This document shows positions 27,165 through 36,171 of a stretch of 64,000 bases of DNA, one piece after another (position 1 is the first letter of the stretch; every line of letters begins with the position of its first letter). A program made the position numbers and the translations under genes. This stretch comes from Candidatus Mailhella excrementigallinarum. Its GTDB lineage: Bacteria > Desulfobacterota > Desulfovibrionia > Desulfovibrionales > Desulfovibrionaceae. Location: contig CALUUZ010000004.1 in the NCBI GenBank assembly GCA_944324075.1, forward strand, positions 124,001-188,000, in the 5' to 3' direction. Below the pieces are notes generated by a model. That model was not told the DNA's origin. It did no database searches and saw only the letters and a program-made list of their open reading frames with translations.

Positions 27165-27953
27165 CGCTCTGTGTCCTCCGTCAGGGCATATAACACTGGA
27201 AGGTTCCGCTTTCTAGAACGATATTGATCGCCCGTATCAGAACATCATCAAGGCGAGATGCACCAGGTGCCATATGACGTCGAAAGCGTGGTTTCGGCTC
27301 GCGCCTGACGGCTCGTGCTACGAAACATTTCATGTCAGGAGCACGAGGGCAGATTAACTTCAAGATTATACCAGGTTTCATGCCCTCGCCGCATCTGTAC
27401 GCCGCAAGCAAATTGCTACGGCAACGAAAAAGGGGACGCCGCGGCAGCGTCTCGTTTCGCCCGGCTCCGTGAGCAGTTCTTAACGTTCACTTCTGCTCTC
27501 GATGTCCGCACGCCCCGCTGTGCCCGACAACGGGCACGGCTCTGCGGGGCCGCCATTCGGTCGGCCTCCATACGGCGCTGGCGCGGCGTGACTCCGGCGG
27601 TCAAGGCCAGTCTCAGCTCCACGCTTAAACAGAGCATTAAAAATTAAAGGCTGTGCCAAAGGAACTTGTTGATCTGGAGTTCGATAGATCGAGATTTCAG
27701 AACTTTCCCCCGCCGTTTTTACCTGTTCATGTAAAAGAATCGAAAACTGAATTTATACCGCGCTGAAATATCATGGTAATTTTACCAACACTCTGCCATG
27801 ATACAGCCAAATCAAATTGCTCCCACGCAAATCCGCTCTGTTTCCCTCGTATGGGGCGCACTGTCTTCTCTCCCTGCATTCTTTCCTGCATAAAAAGCGG
27901 GAACCGCATATTGTTCCCGCCTTTTGTCCATGCGCACCTGAAAAACGGATTTT
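27165..27953. repeat. Long gene-free region: possible gene remnant, repeat block and AT-rich tail
   Basis: 27181-27411 is open on the minus strand (76 residues), but I recognise no family and see no ribosome-binding site; it may be a remnant. An eight-base inverted repeat CTCGTGCT/AGCACGAG lies near 27309-27344. From about 27375 to 27650 the DNA is a decayed copy of the repeat modules (GTTTCATGCC, GCCGCAAGCAAATTGC, CGGCGGTCAAGG). 27651-27890 is more AT-rich with no gene. The Pit terminator follows at 27892. Confidence 0.5.
27892..27925 (-). terminator. Rho-independent terminator of the DUF47-pit operon
   Basis: On the minus strand a GCGGGAAC/GTTCCCGC stem of eight pairs with an eight-base loop is followed by five T. 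It lies about 30 bases past the pit stop codon. Confidence 0.85.
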
Positions 27954-28961
27954 TCAGCCCAGTCCCAACGCGTGCAGCAGCCAGAAAAAGAAACCGCCCA
28001 TGACGGCCGCGGCCGGAATGGTAAGCATCCATGCCGTGACCAACTGGCCCGCCACCCCCCATCGCACTGCACTCAGACGCTTGGTGCTGCCTACACCGAA
28101 GATGCAGGCTGTAATGGTATGTGTGGTGCTGATAGGCGCGCCGAACATTGATGCCCCCACAATGACCAGAGACGCAGAAGTTTCCGCCGCCACTCCATGC
28201 ACGGGTTCCAGTTTGAAAATCTTGTGTCCCATGGTCCTGACGATTTTCCAGCCGCCCACGGCGGTTCCCATGGCCATGGCTGTGGCGCAGAGCAGCTTGA
28301 CCCAGAACGGCACATGAATGACTTCAATCTCTCCAAAAAGATAGAGCGCCAGCGTAATGATGCCCATGGTTTTCTGCGCGTCGTTGAGTCCATGACTGAC
28401 AGCCATGAACGCGGCCGAACATATCTGAAAATGATGGAAGAAACTGTTGGTCTTGTGCCGGTTAAAATGCCAGCACACGATCTTGATCAGTTCCATGAGC
28501 AGATATCCGGCCAGGAAACCGCACAGCGGAGACATGAACAGTGGAATAAGAATCTTATCTATGATGGACTGCCCATTAAGCGAGGAAAAACCGGCGTGCA
28601 CCACGGCTGAACCGATAAGTCCCCCAATCAGCGCATGTGAGGAAGAAGAAGGAATTCCCGCATACCAGGTGATGAGATTCCACGCTATGGCCCCGAGCAG
28701 CGCCCCCAGCACCAGCAACTGCGATCCGTTCAGCATGTCGGGGTTGACCACTCCCTTGCCCAGGGTGGTGGCGACCTGATCTCCCAGCATGGCTCCGATA
28801 AGATTGAGACCTGCGGCCATGAGTACAGCGGTACGCGGGCTGAGAACCTTGGTGGAAACCACTGTGGCAATGGCATTGGCCGAATCGTGCGCGCCGTTGG
28901 TAAAATCGAACAACAGCGCCACAGCAACGATGAGAACGAGCAGAAGCGGCAGTTCAGGCAT
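27954..28961 (-). CDS. pit: Low-affinity inorganic phosphate transporter (Pit family)
   Basis: A 335-residue permease with about ten membrane segments and the two PiT signature repeats: GAHDSANAIATVVSTKVL near residue 22 and SHGLNDAQKTMGIITLAL in the second half. It imports phosphate as a metal-phosphate complex with H+ or Na+. ATG 28961 lies inside the end of the DUF47 gene (eight-base overlap, ATGCCTGA), so the two are coupled. A terminator follows. Confidence 0.94.
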   Translation of the reverse strand: MPELPLLLVLIVAVALLFDFTNGAHDSANAIATVVSTKVLSPRTAVLMAAGLNLIGAMLGDQVATTLGKGVVNPDMLNGSQLLVLGALLGAIAWNLITWYAGIPSSSSHALIGGLIGSAVVHAGFSSLNGQSIIDKILIPLFMSPLCGFLAGYLLMELIKIVCWHFNRHKTNSFFHHFQICSAAFMAVSHGLNDAQKTMGIITLALYLFGEIEVIHVPFWVKLLCATAMAMGTAVGGWKIVRTMGHKIFKLEPVHGVAAETSASLVIVGASMFGAPISTTHTITACIFGVGSTKRLSAVRWGVAGQLVTAWMLTIPAAAVMGGFFFWLLHALGLG

Positions 28962-29583
28962 ATTTGAGCACCGCTTGTTCAAGGGTATCCGTCAGTTCGG
29001 AAAACAGCAGCAGCGTCTGCTCGATGCGCTCGTAGAGCTGTGTCCAGACCATGAGCTGCTTGACCTGTTCAAAGCTGGTCACTTCGGTATCCTGCAGTTC
29101 GCCAAGCCCCACACCAAGGAGCATTTCGCAGTTCTCCTTCAACCCGTGAATCCGCGCCACCGGCTCTGCCGGCGGACGCTTTTCTTTCAGACAATCAAGC
29201 ATTTCCCCCACGGCAAGCGCCATCTGATGCATGTCGTCCACACATTTCTTGGCGGGGAAGCGCACATGAACGAAAGAAAAAAGATAGAAACGCGTCCCCA
29301 GACTGTTCAGACTGTCGATGGTGCGTTCCTGCGCGGTACTGATGGCGTAGATGTCTTCCCGGTCGATGGGAGTGATGAAGGTCTGGGAAAGTTCGTGGAT
29401 GATGGTATGCTGAAGTTCATCCGCTTCGGCTTCCAGGCTGGTGAGGTCGCGGACATTGCTCTCCATTTGTCTGCCCGGCGTCAGCTCGCCGGAAAGCAGA
29501 GAAGTCATTTTCTGCAATATGGAATTCTGCCGGGCGAAATACTCGAAATAAGGCGCGGAACGGGGCAAGAGTCTGGCAAACAT
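28954..29583 (-). CDS. DUF47 family protein, PhoU-like partner of Pit
   Basis: A 209-residue all-helical cytoplasmic protein of the PhoU/DUF47 group (FARLLPRSAPYFEYFARQNS at the start, DLTSLEAEADELQHTIIHELSQTFITPIDREDI in the middle). These proteins are nearly always encoded next to pit genes and are thought to regulate them. AGGAG lies five bases before ATG 29583. It heads the operon with pit. Confidence 0.92.
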   Translation of the reverse strand: MFARLLPRSAPYFEYFARQNSILQKMTSLLSGELTPGRQMESNVRDLTSLEAEADELQHTIIHELSQTFITPIDREDIYAISTAQERTIDSLNSLGTRFYLFSFVHVRFPAKKCVDDMHQMALAVGEMLDCLKEKRPPAEPVARIHGLKENCEMLLGVGLGELQDTEVTSFEQVKQLMVWTQLYERIEQTLLLFSELTDTLEQAVLKYA

Positions 29584-29931
29584 GCATTCTCCTGAATACT
29601 TGGCGGCCTGAGCCGTGCGCTTGGTATCCGGACCCTCCCGGTCCGGACTGATGACTGTACATCCTCCAACATTCCCGGCGGCCTTCTGCGACGCTTTCCC
29701 CCGGCACAGCCGGACAGACGTCCGGCCCCCGCGCGGCGTCACGATACCGCCTGCGCTCCCGGCGAAGAAGTCCCCCCGGAAACCTTTCCTTTCATACCAG
29801 CCATCGTCCGCCCAGACAAGGGGAGAAGAGCCGAATCTTCCTTCACGATTCGCCCTTGTGACCGGCTTTTTTTCCAGTTATCATGATCTGTGTTCGGTTT
29901 ATCCGCTTTCGCCCCGCATGAAGGAAACATC

Positions 29932-30759
29932 TTGTCAATCTGCATTCTGCACGCGAACTGCCAGGGCGGCCCCCTGAGCAGGCTGTTTCTCGCGTCCTCC
30001 GAATTTTCCCGGCGCTGGGACATTCTTCATGTTCCCAACTACGATCGCACCCCGATACCCGCTGATGCCCTGGAAAGCTGCGATCTGTTCCTGTACCAGC
30101 ACCTTGGTCCGCAATGGGGCGAGCTTGCTTCCGCAAGACTGCTTGCCCACCTGCCGGTCAGCGCGCGAAGCATCCGGCTGCCCAATCTTTTCTTCCAGGG
30201 GTACTGGCCGCTCTGGACCAGCGACAGCACCATGAACTTCGGCGACATCTACCTTGACTATCTGACCGACAAGGGGCTGACGCCGGCGGAAATCATGCAT
30301 GTCTATCTGCATGGCAGGCTGGATGCCGTCTATAATCTGGAGGCACGCATTCAGAATTCCAGAAACTACCAGCAGGCAAAAGACGCGGGCGCTCTTGTCT
30401 CTCTGGAAGACTATATCGACGCGCACTGGCGTGAAGAGCAACTGTTCAGTACTGTCAACCATCCCGTGCCGAAGATTTCCCTCATGGTGGCGGACGCCGT
30501 ACTGGCGGAACTCGGACTGTCCCCGCTCCCCCCCTCCATATTGGAGAAGGAAGGCGATGCGCTGGAATGCGACCGACATCTGCATCTGCCCATCCATCCC
30601 GCCGTGGGCCGCCGATTCGGTCTGCCCTTTGCGGGGGAGGAACGGCGCTACCGTATTTACGACAACATGCTTACCTTCCGGCAGTACGCCCTCGCCTATG
30701 TGGATTGCCGCCGCAAGGGTCTGCCGTTTCTGGTCTATCTGGCGAGCCTGCGCGCCTGA
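29932..30759 (+). CDS. WcbI-like polysaccharide biosynthesis protein
   Basis: A 275-residue protein with the WcbI motifs: HANCQG at the N-terminus (His7, Cys10), LYQHLGPQWGE, and RLPNLFFQGYWPLW with the conserved aromatic run. WcbI proteins bind coenzyme A or acetyl-CoA and take part in capsule synthesis, with an acetyltransferase role suggested. I chose the TTG at 29932, which has AAGGA six bases upstream and places HANCQG at residue 7 as in relatives; the open frame extends back to 29890. No other capsule genes are adjacent. Confidence 0.82.
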   Translation: MSICILHANCQGGPLSRLFLASSEFSRRWDILHVPNYDRTPIPADALESCDLFLYQHLGPQWGELASARLLAHLPVSARSIRLPNLFFQGYWPLWTSDSTMNFGDIYLDYLTDKGLTPAEIMHVYLHGRLDAVYNLEARIQNSRNYQQAKDAGALVSLEDYIDAHWREEQLFSTVNHPVPKISLMVADAVLAELGLSPLPPSILEKEGDALECDRHLHLPIHPAVGRRFGLPFAGEERRYRIYDNMLTFRQYALAYVDCRRKGLPFLVYLASLRA

Positions 30760-30824
30760 GCCGGAAGAGCGCTTCCGGCCTTATGCCGTTCAGGATCGCC
30801 CCGCTTGCCCGGGAAGGAGAATCC

Positions 30825-31340
30825 ATGCTGATCAGACAGGAAAAACAGACGGACTTTGCGGCGGTATACCAGCTTGTCAAAACAGCGTTTGCCGGAGCCG
30901 AGCACGCGGACGGAAACGAACAAGATCTGGTCGACGCATTGAGAAAAAGCGAGGCCTTTATTCCCGCACTGTCACTGGTTGCGGAGATCGCCGGTGAAAT
31001 CGCGGGATATATTCTGTTCACAAAAGCCAGAGCCGGCGGAGAGCCTGTGCTGGTTCTGGCTCCCCTCGCCGTACTGCCCGGATACCGGAAACGCGGCGTC
31101 GGCGGAGCCTTGATCCGCGAAGGACACAGAATCGCCGCCATGCTGGGGTATGGATATTCGCTTGTTCTGGGAAGCGTGAACTATTATCAGCGCTTCGGCT
31201 ATGTTCCGGCCGGGACATTCGGAATCAGGGCTCCTGCGGGCATCCCGGCCGCCAACTTCATGGCCGTCAGACTGATAAGGGACGCGCGCGCCGTCTGTGG
31301 AACCGTGCTTTATGCAAAGGAGTTCGGGATATCGGAATAG
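30825..31340 (+). CDS. GNAT-family N-acetyltransferase
   Basis: A 171-residue acetyltransferase. The GNAT core is recognisable: IRQEKQTDFAAVYQLVKTAF at the N-terminus, APLAVLPGYRKRGVGGALIREG with the acetyl-CoA pyrophosphate loop (R/Q-x-x-G-x-G/A) near residue 90, and VLGSVNYYQRFGYVPA near 125. This arrangement is close to YhbS-type enzymes; the substrate is unknown. ATG 30825 has GGAAGGAG upstream. It follows the WcbI-like gene by 65 bases and may be co-transcribed. Confidence 0.9.
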   Translation: MLIRQEKQTDFAAVYQLVKTAFAGAEHADGNEQDLVDALRKSEAFIPALSLVAEIAGEIAGYILFTKARAGGEPVLVLAPLAVLPGYRKRGVGGALIREGHRIAAMLGYGYSLVLGSVNYYQRFGYVPAGTFGIRAPAGIPAANFMAVRLIRDARAVCGTVLYAKEFGISE

Positions 31341-31354
31341 TGCGTTCTTCCGCA

Positions 31355-31420
31355 AAGCCCCGGCCAGGAATTTTCACGCCTGGCGCCGCAAGTCGCTTGC
31401 GGCAGATCCGGATATGGGAG
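31355..31420. repeat. Short dispersed repeat with GCCGCAAG hairpin
   Basis: TTTTCACGCCTGGCGCCGCAAG followed by TCG and CTTGCGGC gives an eight-base hairpin near 31385-31403. It lies just after the GNAT stop codon. Confidence 0.6.
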
Positions 31421-31477
31421 CATCGCAGCCCCATGGTCGCCCATGTTCGACTCAGGGAACACTTTCAACACAAAAAA

Positions 31478-31546
31478 ACTTCTCAAATGTTCTTTCCTGA
31501 ACCTGGTCTCGGCGCGATGCTCCGGTCCAGGTTCAGGAAGGAACAT
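31478..31546 (-). terminator. Large hairpin terminator overlapping the STAS-like gene's stop codon
   Basis: Arms 31487-31506 and 31527-31546 are 20 bases long and complementary at 19 positions, with a 20-base loop. On the minus strand the hairpin begins within the last codons of the STAS-like gene and is followed by a run of seven T at about 31478. The length is unusual for an intrinsic terminator. Confidence 0.75.
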
Positions 31547-31967
31547 CCCTTGTCGGACGAACGCCCTCGTCTTCATGCCCATGACAGGTGCAGTGCGCAC
31601 ATTTTCCGCAGCACCTGTGTTTCGGGCGTTCCGCCGTTTCCGCCGATATTCCGCGCTCATGCGCCTTGCGGGACATGACAATCACTCTGCTGCCGGACGG
31701 TGCGACCTGAAATCCTTTCTCTCCCTTAAAAAACAGGGATGCCGGAGACACCCGCGTCCGCCCCAGTCCGGAGTCCAGCACGACGCGGCCGGAAGGATGA
31801 ATTTCATTCAGCCCGGTGGTATCGACAAAAATTCTTCCCCCGGCCCGGTACTCCTTCATGAACAGGGCCAGCAGCTCACATGCTGAATCGCCATCAAATC
31901 CGCCGCTGGCGCGAACATGAAGATTGCCTTCGCTATGTCTGAATTTCATCTTAAAATCCGCGCACAT
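31533..31967 (-). CDS. Small STAS-like protein with a Cys/His-rich metal-binding tail
   Basis: A 144-residue cytoplasmic protein. Residues 5-105 look like a compact STAS-type domain (FDGDSACELLALFM, GRIFVDTTGLNEIHPSGRVVL, SRVIVMSRKAH). Residues 117-132 carry five Cys and four His in sixteen positions (HRCCGKCAHCTCHGHE), a probable zinc, iron or copper site. I do not recognise the combination as a named family. GGAG lies six bases before the ATG. It stands alone between convergent GNAT and a divergent solute-binding gene. Confidence 0.7.
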   Translation of the reverse strand: MCADFKMKFRHSEGNLHVRASGGFDGDSACELLALFMKEYRAGGRIFVDTTGLNEIHPSGRVVLDSGLGRTRVSPASLFFKGEKGFQVAPSGSRVIVMSRKAHERGISAETAERPKHRCCGKCAHCTCHGHEDEGVRPTRDVPS

Positions 31968-32433
31968 ACTTTTCTCCTTCTCAGTTTTTCAGAGTATTCT
32001 CCACTTGAACATATCTGCCGGCCAGAGCCATATCCCGCGGACATTTCCAAGAGGAAAGTGCCTGCCGCCGGGCTGCCGCGCAGTCCCGTAACGCATGGGA
32101 AAGTTCTATCTTTTATGATTTTGAAAGTCAATTTCATATATTCCTTTTCCAGAATTAAATTCCCGTCCGACGTCCGCCGCTCCCCGCCCCCTTCCGCGGT
32201 TCCTTCAGCTTGACAGCGCCGCGCACGGATTTATAAGCTCGTGCGATATGCAGGCCCAGCCCGCGATTCTGTCCTTCCAGATAAAAATGGATTGACAAGA
32301 CGGTCAGGCCGATGAAATTCTTTTTTCTCCTCCTCCCATGGAGGGACCATCCGCATGACCATCTGCCGGAGACCGCGTCGTCCGGCGGCAGGTTCCGACT
32401 GCGGATTGAAACACTCAACGCGAGGGAACGCTC
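31968..32433 (+). promoter_or_regulatory. Leader region of the amino-acid-binding genes; promoter at 32210-32237
   Basis: TTGACA and TATAAG are 16 bases apart at 32210-32237, predicting a transcript with a 190-base leader before the first binding-protein gene. A second TTGACA occurs at 32293 without a good -10. The minus-strand frame at 32155-32418 has no ribosome-binding site and is not supported. 31968-32160 is AT-rich and should contain the promoter of the STAS-like gene. Confidence 0.5.
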
Positions 32434-33186
32434 ATGAAAGGCATTGTCACGGCGCTGGCGCTGACCGCCGCGCTCATCGTCCCGTCAGCTCCGTCCGCCC
32501 TGGCAGACGGAAAAACTCTGGTCGTCGGCACCAACGCGACTTTCCCGCCCATGCAGTTTGTGGACAAAGACAAAAAGATCACGGGCTATGAGATGGATCT
32601 GGTACGCGCCGTAGCCAAGGAAGCCGGTTACGACATCACTATCAAGAACGCGGAATTCGACGGGCTTATCAGCGATGTAGCCAGCGGCAACTGTGATCTT
32701 ATCGCTGCCTGCATGACCATCACGCCAGAACGCCAGAAGGCCGTCCTCTTCTCCGATCCGGTCTACTCCCTGAAGCAGGCCTGCGTGGTGCCTTCCGGAT
32801 CTGCCATTGCCTCCATGGATGACCTCGCGGGCAAGAAGGTCGGCGCCCAGCTCGGCACTACTGGTTCCTTTGCGGTGAAAAAGCTGGCCCCCAAGGCTCA
32901 GCTCCGTAATTACGATGATGTCGGCCTTGCCTTTCAGGATATGAAAAACGGCAATATTGACGCCGTGGTTTGCGATGATCCCGTGGCTGCATATTATGCC
33001 AATCATGACGCCGACTATGCCAATACTCTGAAGCTTGCCTTCCTCACCGAGGAAGGGGAAAGCGTCGGCTTTGCCTTCCGCAAGGGCGATACCGAACTGG
33101 TCAGCAAGTTTAATGAAGCTCTGGCCCGCGTCCGCGCCAACGGTACGGAACAGGCACTGCTCAAACAGTGGAAAATGGGCAAATAG
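32434..33186 (+). CDS. Amino-acid ABC transporter substrate-binding protein, first copy
   Basis: A 250-residue family-3 periplasmic binding protein with a signal peptide (cut after SALA near residue 24). Conserved points: VVGTNATFPPMQFVD, GYEMDLVRAVAKEAGY, LIAACMTITPERQKAVLFSDP, GAQLGTTGSFAVKK and AVVCDDPVAAYYA. It probably binds a polar amino acid. There is no permease or ATPase gene nearby. The second copy starts 111 bases downstream. Confidence 0.92.
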   Translation: MKGIVTALALTAALIVPSAPSALADGKTLVVGTNATFPPMQFVDKDKKITGYEMDLVRAVAKEAGYDITIKNAEFDGLISDVASGNCDLIAACMTITPERQKAVLFSDPVYSLKQACVVPSGSAIASMDDLAGKKVGAQLGTTGSFAVKKLAPKAQLRNYDDVGLAFQDMKNGNIDAVVCDDPVAAYYANHDADYANTLKLAFLTEEGESVGFAFRKGDTELVSKFNEALARVRANGTEQALLKQWKMGK

Positions 33187-33240
33187 ACAATCTTCCGCTT
33201 TCCATCCGTTTCGCCCGGTCTCTTTCGGAGGCCGGGCGTT

Positions 33241-33297
33241 CAGGGAAACGCTTCAATCAGCGTTTCCCTGAGGTTTTAAACCATAAAGGAATTTTTG
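33241..33297 (+). promoter_or_regulatory. Structured leader module carrying the ribosome-binding site of the second binding protein
   Basis: A perfect 12-base hairpin (CAGGGAAACGCT / AGCGTTTCCCTG, six-base loop, 33241-33270) is followed by TTTTAAACCATAAAGGAATTTTTG and the ATG. The same arrangement, hairpin then AAACC-(A/G)-(T/C)-AAAGGAA then ATGAAA, precedes the csoR-like gene (51134-51178) and occurs with no gene at 38398-38430. It may process or attenuate the transcript between the two tandem genes. Confidence 0.6.
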
Positions 33298-34044
33298 ATG
33301 AAACATCTTGTTTCCGCGCTGGCGCTCGTCGCTGCGCTTGCCTCTCCTGCCTTTGCTTCCGCTGCGGAAAAGACGCTTGTAGTCGCTACCAGCCTCTGGC
33401 CCCCCATGACCATGGTGGATGAAAACAAGAATGTCATCGGGTATGAAATGGATGTGGTTTCCGCCGCCGCCAGGGCCGCAGGCTATGACGTCAAACTCGT
33501 GAACACATCCTGGGACGGGATATTCTCCCTGCTGGAATCCGGCAACTGTGACATCATCGCCTCCTGTGTCACGATCACCGATGCCCGCAAAAAGAAATAT
33601 CTCTTTTCTGATCCCTTCTATTCATTCAGGCAGGCCTGCGTCGTCCCCGCCGCATCATCTGTCACCGGTATGGATGATCTGAAAGGCAAGCGCGTGGGCG
33701 CGCAAATCGGCACTACAGGGCACATTGTGCTGCAAAAGGCTCTGCCTTCCGAAAACATCGCCGCCTATGACGATGTCGGTCTGGCTTTTGAGGATCTGAA
33801 AGTCGGCCGCATTGACGCCGTGATGTGCGACGACCCTGTGGCTGCATATTATGCCAACCGCAAGGAAGGTTATTCTGATCTCATGAAGCTGGCCTTCATC
33901 ACCACGGAAGGCGAGGATGCCGGCTTTGTCTTCCGCATGAAAGACGCCAGTATGAAAGACGACATCAACAAGGGGCTTGCGGCCATTCGAGCCGACGGTA
34001 CGGAAAAGGCCATCAAGATGAAGTGGATGGGCAAGGCGGACTAG
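33298..34044 (+). CDS. Amino-acid ABC transporter substrate-binding protein, second copy
   Basis: A 248-residue paralogue of the preceding gene, aligned along its whole length (LVVATSLWPPMTMVDENK, GYEMDVVSAAARAAGY, DIIASCVTITDARKKKYLFSDP, GAQIGTTGHIVLQK, AVMCDDPVAAYYANR). Differences around the ligand pocket (NATFPPMQF versus SLWPPMTM) suggest a different substrate preference. The signal peptide is cut near residue 24. AAGGA lies seven bases before ATG 33298. The stop codon TAG is fused to a repeat half-site, GAGCATTC. Confidence 0.92.
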   Translation: MKHLVSALALVAALASPAFASAAEKTLVVATSLWPPMTMVDENKNVIGYEMDVVSAAARAAGYDVKLVNTSWDGIFSLLESGNCDIIASCVTITDARKKKYLFSDPFYSFRQACVVPAASSVTGMDDLKGKRVGAQIGTTGHIVLQKALPSENIAAYDDVGLAFEDLKVGRIDAVMCDDPVAAYYANRKEGYSDLMKLAFITTEGEDAGFVFRMKDASMKDDINKGLAAIRADGTEKAIKMKWMGKAD

Positions 34045-34717
34045 AGCATTCTGCTATTGCAAGTCTCTCTGTCCGGTGCCGCCGCAATTCACTGGCTGCG
34101 ACAGGCTCCGCTTTCATGCGTGAAAGCTGCGCGTCAGAATGCGGGGCCTGCAGGTATGTTCAAACATAAGGTTGTGTCAAAGTTCCTGGCTGATGCAGCA
34201 ATCGGAGGTCGCACCTGCCCGATTTCAGCGGCAGCATTCGCTGCCGTGAAGGCAGCCGCCCTTTGGGCGCGGTGAAAGGCCCCTTCGGCAAGGCCCGGCG
34301 AGCTTCGTCCCGCGCGGCTTCGCCGGTCTCGGCCGTGCTTCGAGACATTTGACCGCAATCTCCGGATGACGCCCGACCGGGCTTGCCGATACTCGCTCTC
34401 GCTTGCGTTTTGCGCGGAAAACGCGGCGCTCGCACTCTGAGCCTCCCCTCCATGCCGCCTTCCAGGCGAAGGGGGCATGGGAGCATACTTCTCTTTATCA
34501 ACCGTAAACTTGCACAGAGCCAATCATAAAGCACTCTGCTGAGGCGGCGCGTCTGCGGACGGGCTGCCTTTTCCTGATCCGGAAGCCGGAGTGTTCTGCA
34601 TTTGAAAATATCTGCCGGCCAGTTCCTGTATTCCGGCTCGCAGGTGTCGCGGCGCCTCTGGCCGTCAGCGCACAGCGCTTGCGGAGCAGAGCATTTCATG
34701 AGCGAAATGCTCTAAAA
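34044..34717. repeat. Three consecutive dispersed repeat modules
   Basis: 34044-34140 begins at the last base of the stop codon with GAGCATTCTGC and continues with GCCGCCGCAATTCACTGGC and GCGTGAAAGCTGCGCG. 34150-34530 is the ~380-bp module (inverted copy at 25860-26255; partial at 55960-56340), ending in TTTATCAACCGTAAACTTG. 34590-34640 repeats ATTTGAAAATATCTGCCGGCCAGTTCCTG. 34689-34712 is a GAGCATTTC/GAAATGCTC hairpin. No gene is supported; the 129-codon minus frame at 34134-34523 lacks a site. Confidence 0.75.
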
Positions 34718-34817
34718 CCGCCTGGGGATCGGACTCGCATCCGGCCCACAGGCGGCATATGAAAAACAGCCCCATGCCGGGCAGTAAAACTGTCCGGCAA
34801 CAGACCACACGACGTTT

Positions 34818-35996
34818 TCAGCTTCTGATCCGATCGGCCAGAGCCGCCACGGAAGGCAGAACCTTGCCCTCCAGCACCTCCATGAAAGCGCCGCCCCCGG
34901 TGGACAGATAATCCATTCTGTCGCCCAGTCCGAAGCTTTCCACAGCGGCGATGGAATCACCGCCGCAGACCAGCGTATAAGCGGGAGAAGCGGCCAGTAC
35001 CGCGGCCACGCCGCGGCTGCCCTGATCAAAGGGCTTTGTCTCAAACGCGCCCAGCGGCCCGTTCCACACAATGGTGCCGGCATCAGACAGCATGGCGGCA
35101 TATTCCTGCACGCTGCCTTCTGCGATGTCCAGCACACAGTCGCCCGGCTTCACCTCCCCGGCTTTCTTTACTTCGGCCTTCTCGGGCTGATCCAGGCCGG
35201 GGGCGACAACCACGTCCGAAGGCAGGGGAAGCTTCACCCCCCGCGCGGCGGCCAGTTCCATAAGGCGCCTGGCATCGGGAACAAGTTCCTCTTCCACCAG
35301 AGAGTTTCCCATATCCATTCCGGAAGCCAGCATGAACGTATTGGCGATGCCGCCGCCCACAATGAGTCCGTCCACGTTTCTGAGCAGATTTTCCAGCACG
35401 GTGAGCTTGGTGGATACCTTGGAACCGCCCACAATGGCATACAGGGGACGCTTCGGATGTTCCAGCACCTGTGTGGCTGCCTCCATCTCCGCCAGCAGAA
35501 GCGGCCCGGCAACGGCTGTTTTCGCCGCGCGAATCGCACCTTCGGTAGAAGCATGCGCACGATGCGCCGCCCCGAAAGCGTCCATGACATACACATCCCC
35601 CAGTCCGGCAAGCTTTGCGGCCAGTTCAGGATTATTCTTCTTCTCACCCTTGAGAAAACGTACATTTTCACACAGCGCCACTTCCCCCGGTCTGATATCC
35701 AGCCCGGCAAAGGGATCGGCGACAAAGCGCACGGACATCCCGAGCAGTTCGCCCAGGCGGGCGGCCACAGGCTTCAGGGAAAAAGCCTCATCAAACTCCC
35801 CTTCCACAGGCCGTCCGAGATGGGACAGCGCGATAACGCAAGCCCCTCTGTCCAGGGCAAGACGTATGGTGGGCAGCACGGCGCGGATACGTTTATCGCT
35901 GCTGATCACCCCATTCTTCATGGGGACATTGAGATCCAGGCGCATGACCACGCGCTTGCCGGCGAGGTCGACATCATTCATGGAAAGAGCTTTCAT
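34818..35996 (-). CDS. pgk: Phosphoglycerate kinase
   Basis: Glycolytic kinase that makes ATP and 3-phosphoglycerate from 1,3-bisphosphoglycerate. It has 392 residues, normal length, with RVVMRLDLNVPMKNG at the N-terminus, SHLGRP, the DAFGAAHRAHAST substrate loop, GGSKVSTK, and the C-terminal GGGDS-type VCGGDSIAAVESFG and STGGGAFMEVLEG. AGGAG lies five bases before the ATG. It stands alone, not with gap or tpi. Confidence 0.97.
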   Translation of the reverse strand: MKALSMNDVDLAGKRVVMRLDLNVPMKNGVISSDKRIRAVLPTIRLALDRGACVIALSHLGRPVEGEFDEAFSLKPVAARLGELLGMSVRFVADPFAGLDIRPGEVALCENVRFLKGEKKNNPELAAKLAGLGDVYVMDAFGAAHRAHASTEGAIRAAKTAVAGPLLLAEMEAATQVLEHPKRPLYAIVGGSKVSTKLTVLENLLRNVDGLIVGGGIANTFMLASGMDMGNSLVEEELVPDARRLMELAAARGVKLPLPSDVVVAPGLDQPEKAEVKKAGEVKPGDCVLDIAEGSVQEYAAMLSDAGTIVWNGPLGAFETKPFDQGSRGVAAVLAASPAYTLVCGGDSIAAVESFGLGDRMDYLSTGGGAFMEVLEGKVLPSVAALADRIRS

Positions 35997-36171
35997 GGAG
36001 TCTCCTGACTGTTGGATGTAGATTCGCGGCGGGTTTTCCCCGCATACGGCGGCTCTTCAGCCCATATACACCATTGCTTCCGGCAAGGGAATCCGTCCGG
36101 GCTCCGTTTTCCGGGCTCCCCGGGAGTCACCCGTTCCTGCGGAAAGGAAATGCACTCAGCCGCCTTCCCGC

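Noticed and set aside
34134..34523. 129-codon minus-strand frame inside the repeat module
   Set aside because: No ribosome-binding site; the start is TTG directly after an in-frame TGA, and other copies of the module do not keep the full frame.
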